Assembly: GCA_003999685.1 (NCBI GenBank)
Contig: CP021228.1
Coordinates: 1,240,001-1,304,000 of the forward strand
Origin: Taiwanofungus camphoratus
Taxonomy: Eukaryota > Basidiomycota > Agaricomycetes > Polyporales > Taiwanofungaceae
Reading direction: 5' to 3'
Length of the DNA: 64,000 nt
Part shown: one piece after another, positions 55,389 to 64,000 of the stretch
Layout: every line of letters starts with the position of its first letter
Position numbering within the stretch: position 1 is the stretch's first letter
Notes under the pieces: model-generated
Told to the model about the DNA's origin: nothing
The model's database searches: none
Seen by the model: only the letters and a program-made list of their open reading frames with translations
Program-made: the position numbers and the translations under genes

Positions 55389-58300
55389 TAAGGTGGTTCA
55401 CCCTTTTATACTGTCTTAGCAGTTCAGGAGCATGACACAGATCCTCCTCCTTCTGCCACGTGTTGGCGGAGGCTGGCCATCCCTTCCATTTGATGAGGAA
55501 CTCCCACCTCCCATGGCGGGCACGATGCCCACGGATGCCTTCGACTTCATATTCTTCTTCCCCTTCGACCAGGTCTGGTGGGGGCTTAGCGAAGTTTGGT
55601 CCGTGTTCTGCTGTTTTCTTGTATGGGGTGAGTAGCGATGTGTGGAACACTGGGTGGACTTTTCAGGTTTTCGGGAGTTGCAGCTTGTAGGTCAGGGGAC
55701 CCTTGACTTCGATGATCCTAAATGGCCCAAGTCGCTTGAGATCAAACTTCCGACTTATTGTCTTCAGGTGGAGGTTCATGGCTTCTAGCCAAACCTTGTC
55801 ATTCTTCTGGAACGGTTTCCAGGGGAAGGGGGTCCTGTCCTCCATCAGCTTCCATGCCAGTTCTTGTGTCGCAAGGGCCTCCTTGTGGGATTCGGAGATC
55901 TGGGTCAGGCAGTCCTGAAGCATGGGGTACTTCTCAGAGGGGCGAGGAGAGCCAATGGCCTTTGGATCATATCCCATGATCAGCTTGAATGGGGAGTCCT
56001 TTCTTCCAGCATGCGGCACCTGGTTATGTGTGAATTCGAATTCTGGAATGTGTTGGACCCACATATGAGGGTCATTTGCACACAGGATCCTCCAGGCTGC
56101 TTCTAACTTCTGGTTGACCCGCTCTGTGCTTCCATCAGACTGGGGGTGATAAGCCGTAGACATCACCGCCTTGACTCCAGTTAGCTTACACCATTCCCGA
56201 AATGCAGCGGCCGCAAACTGTGGGCCCCGGTCTGATATCATCCTGTCAGGTAAACCATATCATCTATAGACATTGAGGTGGAGGGCCTCTGCTGTTCCGA
56301 CAGCGTCTATGTTCTTAGTGCAGGGTACTAATACAATACCCTTGGTGAGCTCTCTGTTGACTACCACCATGAGTGTGTCGTATCCCTGTGACTCCGGTAG
56401 GTCAGTGATGAAGTCGACCGATATGTGTGAGAATGGTCGGGAATTTGGTTCCATTGGGATGGCCATTAGCAGGGGGTTCATTGGGTGTGTGTTGATCTTG
56501 TTTTCCTGACATTTGGCGCATCCCTCAACGTATTTTTCGATGAACGTAGTCATCCCATATCAGAACCAATCCCTTCTGGCAATGGTGAGGGTGCCTTGAG
56601 CACCAGGGTGTGCCATGGCAGGTGTGTCGTGGCAGAGTCGGATGACTTCTTGGTGCAGGTCATCATCAGGAGGTACGTAGACCCGGTTTTTGTACAAAAT
56701 TAAACCTTCCTGAATGTCTCAGTCTGCCAGTTTTGTGTGCGCGAACCCTGTGCCCTTGAATGGTGGTACCTTCCCCCGTTTTAAAGTGTCAATCGTCTCG
56801 ATGACCATCCTATCACGGCTACAACATTCACATATCTTTTCAATGATGGCTGTGTTAGTGGCATTGAGGAAGAGTTCATCAGGGAGCAGGATGACGTTCT
56901 CATTGTCATGTTCATCACCCAGATGGTCTGGGCATTGGGACAGGGCATCGGTGACGATGAGTCGGCTGCCTTTTTTATTGAGCAGCTGGATGTCGAAAAG
57001 GGAGAGAAACAGCTGCCAGTGGGCCTGCCGGTGATTTAGTCGTTGGGCCTCCCGGAAGTAGGTCAGGTTCTTGTGATCAGTGATCACGGTGGTAATATGT
57101 CCATTGCCCTCGAGGTGGTGATGCCACTCTTCGAGGGCCCATACGATGGCCAGGAGTTCTTGATTGTAGATTTGGTAATTGCGCTCGGCCTCCTTCAGAC
57201 CTTTCGAGAGGAATGCAATGGGATGAAGCCTCCCCTCCTCATCAGCTTGCTGCAGCACTGCTCCGGTCACTATGAGTGAGGCGTCTGCTTCGATTGTGAA
57301 CGGTTTTGAGGGGTCCGGCATGTGGAGGATGGGCATGCTGGAGAAACATCGCTTGAGTTCCTCAAAGGTGTTTTTGCAAGCGGGTGTCCAATTCCACTCA
57401 GTGCGCTTCTTCTTCATCGCATTTAACGGGTGCCCGATGTGGGAGAAGTTGTGGATGAAGTGTCGATAGTAGTTGGCGAGTCCCAGGAACTGTTCGACAT
57501 CTTTCACCCTGGTGGGGTGGGGCCAGTCTGTGATTCCACACAATTTGTCCTTGTCCATGTGCACCTGCCCAGGGGAGATCGTCATACCCAGGAAGTCCAC
57601 TTCGACGACATCGAAAGCGCATTTCTCCGGTTTTATGAACAGATCCAACTCTTGTAACCGTTGCAGGACCTGTCGCGTTCGCTCCCAGTGCACTGCGGCA
57701 TCATCTGAGAAGATAAGGATGTCATCCATGTAGATTGCTATTCATCCTTCTGCCAGCATGTCCTCAAAGCCGTCATTCATCATGCACTGAAAGGTAGCGG
57801 GGGCATTGCACATTCCAAAAAACATGACAGTGGGCTCAACGAGCTTGTCCTTGTTGCCATGTTTTACCATAAACGCGCCTTTCCACTGGTCACCCTCCCT
57901 GATCCAGACGTTGTTGTATCCATTTCAAAGGTCCAACTTGGTGAACACTGTGGCTTTCTGGAGTCGATCAATGAGCTCCCCTATCAGAGGCAATGGGTAA
58001 GCGTCCTTGACTGTGGCATCATTCAGATATCGGTAGTCTTGGCATGGCCACAGCGTCCCATCCTTCTTTTTGACAAAGAAGGCGGGCGATGCCATAGGGG
58101 AGTTTGACTTTTGCAGATACCCCTTTTCCAGGTTCTCCGATATGAACTTGTCCATCTCGGCTTGTTCTTTTATGGATAGCGGGATCACTCCGCATTTCTT
58201 TGGGATGAAGTTTGATTTCAGCTCAACTGTATGGTCCCATGGCTTTGATTCGGGGAAGCGGTCTGCAGCAGCCTTTTCGAACACTTGTTTGTAGTCCCAC

Positions 58301-58935
58301 AAGTATTCCAGAACAAGATCCTCCAGTGAGGGGGGTGGTTCTGGTGGTGTTTCTAGATCTATAGTGTTACAAGGCAGTAATGGTGCGAACATACATTTTC
58401 ATTTCTCTTCACTATACCGGACTAGCGGGTCGTGTACACTTACAATCATCACCATTATTCCTGGCGGGCTGACCGTCCCCCGCTTAGTTATGGACAGTTC
58501 CTCAGAGGGGGCCACTCGGGCCTCTGACTTATGGATGCTTAGGTGCTGGTACCCATGGGGGTGAGGGCTGGCTTGCCCTAAACCCATCATAGTACTTAAG
58601 GGGTTGGCTCACTGCGGAGCACCCCAATCTTGTCCTCCTTAGTTACACTGTGTACTTTGGTGCCATCATTACCATTTGTACTTTACGACTGGGCTTAGGC
58701 CCCTATACCTTTGTCTATTCAATGGGTCGCCTTAGACCATCTATATCCTTGTGACTACACTAGGACTTAGGCTGTGACTTAGCCCGCAACTCTCTCGAGA
58801 CTGTTGGGCTAGCGATTGAAGACTTAGACGTGTACTCATCATCAGCCAGGCTGACTCCTCGTTTACACTTCACGCCTGACTACTCAACGACCCCCTGTCA
58901 CAGTAGTCACCTACGGGCGTAGACCCCCCATAACA
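54886..58935 (-). pseudogene. gypsy-B RT, RNase H, integrase and chromodomain region
   Basis: Recognisable blocks on the minus strand: RT start [19 protein letters not shown] (about 58.05 kb), the FTKLDL box near 57.93 kb, YMDDILIFSDD-type box near 57.72 kb, RNase H with VITDHKNLTYFR (about 57.08 kb), integrase with MISDRGPQFAA (about 56.23 kb) and STAYHPQSDGSTERVNQ (about 56.15 kb), then a chromodomain with FLIKWKGWP (about 55.5 kb). LTR-A sits at the protease/RT junction. Part of a fossil element. Confidence 0.9.
58365..58935 (+). mobile_element. Solo LTR-A inside gypsy-B
   Basis: 571 bp, TGTTACAAGG...CCATAACA, with a perfect 5 bp target duplication TATAG (58360..58364 and 58936..58940). 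It shows that LTR-A elements were active after gypsy-B landed. Confidence 0.95.
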
Positions 58936-59571
58936 TATAGCTTCCCTAGCATTTAGCACCAGCAGCTTTGAGTTCGGGAAACGGGTGACCCTGTTCAGCG
59001 TTGCTTTCTTCGGGATTGGTGGTTGCAACAGCCCTTCTTCATTGGTGAGTGGCTGTTCTTTGTGCTGGAAAACCCCAAGCACCCCTTCCCCATGCGTGTA
59101 TGCGCATACTATCTCTTCCAACTCATCGTCATCCTCGTGCATCGAGGCATGGCAGAGGGGGATCCCATTTGAAGTTGGTTGAGACATAATCCAGGCGTAA
59201 TACCCCTGCCATTCAGCAAGCCTGGCTTGGTCAATATCGAGTGTCCCCTTCACCCAGTCGATCCGGGGATTGACTTGTGCGAGCCAGGGGTTGCCAAGTA
59301 CAACGTCAAGTGGCCCAATGTCTGAGACGTAGAAGTTGGTGGGAACATCGTTTCCTTGTAGTCGAATGCTTCCTTCGACCCTATGGGTGATGGGCCCCCC
59401 CTTGTTTTCACTCCCATCAATGGTGGTAGAGGTCACTGTCCGTGGTAGTGGCCTGGTAGGGAGTCCCCATTGCTTCACGAAGTTTGGGTGGATTAGGTTG
59501 GCATCGGCCCCGCTGTCTAATAGGGGGCATACTGTGACGGCTTTCTCTCCCACAACAATGTATCCAGGCAA
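58936..59571 (-). pseudogene. gypsy-B protease region
   Basis: Aspartic protease signature PLLDSGADANLIHP near 59.52 kb, in an ORF that begins MPGYIVVGEK and continues until the LTR-A insertion. Retropepsin fold by family knowledge. Part of a fossil element. Confidence 0.85.
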
Positions 59572-59654
59572 ATAAAGTGTATTGCATTTGTGAAGTCCGG
59601 TAATTACATTTCATACAGAGGGTTCAGGCAACTCGTGCATCGAGTTGGGTTGCC

Positions 59655-60872
59655 CTAGAGAAAATCTGCGAAGTTGTCGTATCTGGCATAGTGGGGGAAG
59701 AGATGATCTGTCATTCCTTGGTCCATTACATTCTCCTGCTCTGAGGCCCCATCGTCGGCCTCTGCCATCTCTCCTACCGTATTCTTTCTGATAGGGGGTT
59801 TCCTTCCTTCACCTCCTCCTGAGCTCATTGCCTTGTCTGGGCAGTCTTTAGCAAGGTGTCCCTTTTTGTGACACCTGTAGCATGACCCCGACTTTCGGTC
59901 CGTCAGACGCTGCTGATTATCAGGCTGGTTGTAGTTTCCTGCCCGGTTGGAGATGCGAGGGGGTGCCTTGGCCTTCTTAATTGCTGCGTCAATGGCCTTA
60001 TTGTTCCTGTAGGCCCTGTCTCTATGGGCTCCAGCTTCCTTCCATCCTGCTAAGGTTGTGGGGGGAACATCACGTTCCATGATATGCCCCTGGATGACGC
60101 TGGGCAGCTTTTCTCTGTACCAGGCTATAAGGGCACTTTCCTCTGTGATTTCTGCCAAGGAAGCCAGCCTGTCAAACTGTTCGTTGAAGTCCTCGATGGT
60201 CTTGTCGAAGGTATAGACCAAGTTTCGCAGGTCGATGGAGGCCGACACTTCTTCCTCAATTACCCCGAAGCGTTGGAGGAACTGCAAGACAACATTTGGG
60301 AAGGTGTCGTACCCCCTTGTTGCTCCATAAAGAGTGGGGTGCGGCATGAAGGCTGTCTCCGTGAGGGTGTCCACCCATTTTCCAGGGATCCCTTCCAGGT
60401 GTCCAAGGAAGTTGCTGACCTTTTCTCGATCAGGAGCGAGGGCCCAGCAGACTGTGTCGAAGCGGCGAGCAAACTGGATGACAAAGTGATGGGCATTCTC
60501 TCTTTTTCCAGAGAACTTTTCAATTTTGGGTTCCTTTCGATCCGGTGGGCAGTTGTACCCCTGGGGTGTGGGTGTCCCTCCAAGTGGGCCTCCTCTAGGT
60601 GGTCCTCCTCCTGGTGGGCCTCCTCCCGGTGGTCCTCCTCCCGGTGGGCCTCTTCCAGGTGGTCCTCCTCCCGGTGGTCCTCCTCCTAGTGGTCCTCCTT
60701 CAGGTGGACCTCCTCCAGGTGGGCCTCCCCTGTCATCGGAAGAGTCTCCTTCGGGTGGCCCTCCTCCTCCAACCGGCCCTCCTTGTGGAGCTCCTTCAGA
60801 GCGGAAGATGCCTATGCCTCGTGGCGTGTCAGGGGTGTGTGGGGATGTCTTTCCTTGCATTTCAGCTTCCAT
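59655..60872 (-). pseudogene. gypsy-B Gag
   Basis: A 405-codon ORF with a collagen-like Gly-Gly-Pro-Pro repeat region (about 60590-60730), a retrotransposon Gag core (FVIQFARRFDTV ... WVDTLTETAF ... EDFNEQFDRLASL) and a CCHC knuckle CYRCHKKGHLAKDC near 59.87 kb. The repeated GGPP units also make the antisense strand open. Confidence 0.9.
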
Positions 60873-61717
60873 CTGACGCTCTGATGGGTCTGCCTCAGGG
60901 TCAGTTACTTCCGAGCTGGCGGTGTCAAAGGGGCGATCTTCCTTGTCGAAGGTAATGAAGCGGGCCTGTATAAGTGCGCAATTGGTTGGGGTGCAGGGTT
61001 CAAGGTCACTGCCTCGATAAGGGGCAGGATCGTATCAATGGGGACAAGGTTGATTTGAGCAGACCCTCCAATTAGAGGTCCTCGTGTAGTGTCGGTGAAC
61101 GTCCCGATTGTTCTCCTGTTGATAGCGATAAGCCTTCCCTGCGCACGTCAGACTCAGAGTCCTCCTCGTTCTGAAGGATGGATCCAGCTTGCCAGCGACG
61201 GTAGAATTCCCTGGCACTGAGTAGCCTCTGATAGAGGGCTATGATTCTGGGGACGGCTAGTTGGAAGGTGAAGCGTGGATTGGAGAGCACTCCTTGTGTG
61301 ACACGAATGCGGTGTTCGAGAACGTCGTCGAAATTGCCAGAGGGTGTGGGGGAAGAGGTCGACTTCCTCTACTTAGTTGTGCGTGATTTTCTAGTACTGC
61401 TTGCCAAGCGTCGGCTGCTCTAGAAATGCGGGAGCGAATGTACTGTATTAGTTCTCTTTGTTCCTGAGCGAGGAAACTGGTGGAGCTGTCGGCGTGGAGA
61501 ATGGCTCTGAGGTTACACTCTGCCTGGTCCAACACTTCTTCCAACGTTGGAAGATTCTGATCATATTCCGCACAGTCCAGCTCTTCTTCTTGCTGGTAGT
61601 TCAAATCGAAAGGTCGTCGATAGTCCGTGGTGACCAGTACTAGTCCTAATGAGTACGCTGGTCCTTGTTTGTGAACCGGCACAGGTTCGTTTCAGGTGAG
61701 TAGGAGCTTTATCCTAG
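60873..61717 (-). pseudogene. gypsy-B leader ORF(s)
   Basis: Between the 5' LTR and Gag, the minus strand has an ORF (61257..61682, about 141 codons) with acidic and Arg-rich helices (YIRSRISRAADAWQAVL) and further coding-like sequence toward 61035. Its role is unknown. Part of a fossil element. Confidence 0.5.
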
Positions 61718-62201
61718 TGTTACCAGGGGTGTGCCCGTTAACGTGCTGCCTAATAGTGGGACTATACGCAGCTGGGTGACGAGGAGGAACACTAGCGACG
61801 TCGAGTCACTTGTTCCTTAGACGTCTTCAACCACAAGCCCTATGTGGTCTCGAAGATCTGCGGGCTTCTTGCAATATGAGACAACGAGTAAAGCAAGGTA
61901 TATTCGAGTACAGAGGCGTAGTATTTTATGGTATGAACAAAGAGGATAAAGCTGGAGACCCTCTGCTGTCTGAGGGTCGCATATATACTACTGCTACTGT
62001 CCCCCAGGCACTTCTGTCATGACCCTGGGGACAGCGTAAGGAAAGAAAGGTAAGCGGCCCGCATGAGTAACTACAGATGGTGTAAGCGGAGACGGTCAGC
62101 CCGTCGGATAGATGTGGGATGAGTAATTGGAAGTGAGCCGCATGTCCGTGATGTACAGTAAGAAAAGTAAACTCATCCGTTGTCCCTACCAGCTGGTAAC
62201 A
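61718..62201 (-). repeat. gypsy-B 5' LTR
   Basis: 484 bp, TGTTACCAGG...GCTGGTAACA, the partner of 53946..54429. Confidence 0.95.
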
Positions 62202-62470
62202 GGCACATGTGAGCAGACAAAAGAGCTGGTCCATGAGGAGCACACCCTGCTTAGAGGTGATGGCAGCAGCAGGGTATGGGTGTGCAAGATCAGCAAAGCA
62301 CAAGGACACAAAGAAGGCATCAAGGGTGGTGATGTGTGTGGTGAGGATGCTCTCGACAGATGTGGGCAAGTCAAGGGGAGTGTGAGAACAGAAAGTGGGT
62401 CAGACAACAGCAATGCAGCACTGCTCATGGTGAGTGTGCAGGCGTGAGGGAGCTTGTTGCCAGAGGGGTC
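62202..62470 (-). pseudogene. Unidentified host-like gene, right part of the gypsy-B target
   Basis: The minus strand reads CPTSVESILTTHITTLDAFF and then LADLAHPYPAAAITSKQGVL toward the LTR, where the frame would continue at 53945. It is the upstream end of the decayed gene at 52640..53945. Function not recognised. Confidence 0.45.
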
Positions 62471-63088
62471 CAAGAACTTGGATGGCTTGCTGTCAGAGGG
62501 AAGAGGTATGTATGGACTTCATTGCCAAACAATGTTTTCAACCATGGGAGGAAATTCTTGGACACACCCAAGCCACCAGGATTGGACTTGAAAGTTCCTG
62601 CAATAATGCTCCTCTCTCTCAGTCATAACTCAACACTCACAAACATGAACAGGAATGCAGTGCTCACCCAACAGCATGCACCACAGCAGCGCCAAGGTTC
62701 CCATGGTTGATGAGCATGATGTCAACCCACAGGAGAAGGGTAATGGGTGTGTCAAGGACCCCCACATGCTGGATGAGCAGGAGACCAGCCAGTTTGTGAT
62801 GGTCAAGCTGATGCTCACAGGACAGCATGGACATTGAGTGCCATGAGAGAGCCACCACCACAGCATCATGGTGGGCCTGTGCCCCAGCATGGGTGTGCTC
62901 AGCATGCTGCTCTCACTGTATGACCCTGACATGCATGGCCACAGCAGTGTTGCATCTGCATGCTCATTGCTTGACTGCAATGTGGGCAGCCTCACACCAC
63001 TTAACCCCACACTGTTGCACCAGTCAGGCTTCTTCATGTGCCCCACTGGTGGTGAGGACAAAAGCACAATGAGCACACTCACAAATGC
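62471..63088 (+). pseudogene. Unidentified gene-like sequence, cut by R1
   Basis: Plus-strand blocks near 62740-62830 (DEQETSQFVMVKLML) and 62868-63088 (LCPSMGVLSMLLSLYDPDMH ... GSLTPLNPTLLHQSGFFMCP ... GGEDKSTMSTLTNA) look like real coding with CpG loss. The sequence stops at the R1 start. It is divergent from the gene to its left. No family recognised. Confidence 0.35.
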
Positions 63089-64000
63089 TGATATCACCTA
63101 GAAAACCCTGGTACCTAGGGAGTGCTCTGCAATGGCTAGGACAGTGAGTGGGAGGTGCTATGTAGCTATAGGGGAAGGGAGCAACTGCCTGTATGGTACC
63201 AAGTAGCCTGTATGTCTTGTTGTAATTGATTGAGGAAGTAAGGGGCCAAGGGTCTTGCTCTTCAGGATCTTGCTCCTGCATGCTAAGGGTTCCTAAAAGG
63301 TTCAAAGTCCTTTGAAGACTTGCAAAGTCTCACGAAGTGGTTCAAAGTGCTTCGAGGTTCTGCAATGTGGTGCAAAGTCTTTAGAAGGACTTAGCAGGAA
63401 GATAGAGGTGTAGGGATGAGATAGAAGGTGAGATAGGATGTGTGAGGAAGCGAGATGGAGTACAAAGGATAATGAAGTGGGCAGAAAAGCTTTCTAAGTC
63501 CTTGTGAGCTAGCCAGAGTTTAGCTAAACTTCATAAGACTTCAGATGATTTTAGAACTAGATAGAGAGAATAGGAAGGGAATAGGGAGTATACTGAAGCA
63601 CTTGAGTGTGATATAGGGGAAGTATAGGCTGTCGTAGAAGGCTATGAGGTTATGACAGACAATGAAGGAACTGCTAAACATAATACATGGTTCAAAGGTT
63701 TTAGAAGCATAGCAGGGAGATGGGGATGAAATCAGAGATTGTAGGACAAAAGGTAGGATGCAGTGGGATGTGATCATGACATAATGTGAGCCTTTAGGGT
63801 ATAACTAAGACAGAGGCCCATCAGATAGGGGAGTTAGAGGAATATGTATAGTGTATGAAGTCATGCCAACTTCATAGATTGTAGTGCATAGTTCGAGAGC
63901 GTAGGTGTAGTCATAGAGGTTATCACAGACATAGATGTAGTTAGATGAGCTGAGATGAAGCATAGGTGAGAGACTTAGAGGCTTAGAAGGGTTCCTAAGG
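63089..64000 (+). repeat. R1 repeat, copy 3 (left part; runs off the window)
   Basis: Starts TGATATCACCTAG and follows the reverse complement of 2214 downward (GGTACCTAGGGAGTGCT), then from about 63309 parallels 3393 onward. About 0.9 kb of the 1.6 kb repeat is in the window. Confidence 0.7.

Larger units (their letters stand above)
53946..62201 (-). mobile_element. gypsy-B: full-length Ty3/gypsy chromovirus fossil
   Basis: Both LTRs are 484 bp (53946..54429 and 61718..62201) and start TGTTACC and end GTAACA. A 5 bp target duplication GGCAC lies at 53941..53945 and 62202..62206. Order on the minus strand: leader ORF, Gag, protease, reverse transcriptase/RNase H, integrase, chromodomain, extra CCHC ORF, then a purine tract next to the 3' LTR (complement of about 54431..54450). 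The LTRs differ at about 18 of 484 positions by eye, nearly all transitions, so insertion is moderately recent and any clock is biased by C-to-T decay. The element looks structurally whole but is broken, with roughly half a dozen breaks plus a solo LTR-A at 58365..58935. Confidence 0.95.

Noticed and set aside
60084-60876. Plus-strand ORFs rich in Gly/Pro/Ser opposite gypsy-B Gag
   Set aside because: Antisense shadow of the GGPP repeat and the Gag coding frame.

Overview
The window looks like a repeat-rich stretch of a basidiomycete (Agaricomycete-type) genome. The evidence is short introns of about 45-70 bp with GTNNGT donors, a fungal ferric reductase and RNA polymerase III subunit, chromodomain Ty3/gypsy elements, and a KDZ (Kyakuja-Dileera-Zisupton) transposase linked to a TET/JBP-type dioxygenase. 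That last pairing is known from mushrooms. Only about 5 kb is ordinary host gene space (about 13.3-18.5 kb); nearly everything else is mobile DNA nested in mobile DNA.

Layout: 1-3.4 kb is the 3' end of a Ty3/gypsy chromovirus (gypsy-A), with a 1.6 kb repeat (R1) inside it. 3.4-5.9 kb holds another R1 and a copy of a 1 kb repeat (R2). 5.9-7.2 kb is a decayed Zn2Cys6 transcription factor. 7.26-11.58 kb is a hAT end fragment followed by the right third of a KDZ element (copy A: transposase C-terminus, an accessory gene, a dead TET/JBP gene, a terminal minisatellite). 11.8-12.4 kb has a hAT MITE and a possible small secreted protein. 13.3-16.1 kb is a ferric reductase whose first exon is split by a solo LTR. 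16.6-18.5 kb is RPC6/RPC34. 19.8-22.4 kb is a DIRS-like reverse transcriptase fossil. 22.9-23.9 kb is R2 again and 24.2-27.2 kb a badly decayed second gypsy (gypsy-C).

27,246-50,657 is the centrepiece: a 23.4 kb KDZ element whose ends are inverted copies of a 35 bp terminal repeat backed by arrays of a 34 bp minisatellite with a palindromic TTGCAA core. Inside lie three unidentified accessory genes, the KDZ transposase (decayed, split by a 3.5 kb non-autonomous hAT that carries a HAT1 histone acetyltransferase copy), a fourth accessory gene, and an apparently intact 408-residue TET/JBP dioxygenase. Later insertions in it are two solo LTRs, one hAT MITE and one R2. 50.7-52.6 kb holds gypsy-B fragments and palindromic repeats. 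53.9-62.2 kb is a full-length gypsy-B with matching 484 bp LTRs and a 5 bp target duplication, itself hit by a solo LTR; it splits a decayed gene of unknown function. R1 resumes at 63.1 kb.

From about 24 to 53 kb CpG is nearly absent, and Arg codons have turned into Cys or TGA where families can be compared. The ferric reductase 3' exons and gypsy-B still hold CpG. This fits CpG methylation followed by deamination, notable beside a gene family that oxidises 5-methylcytosine.
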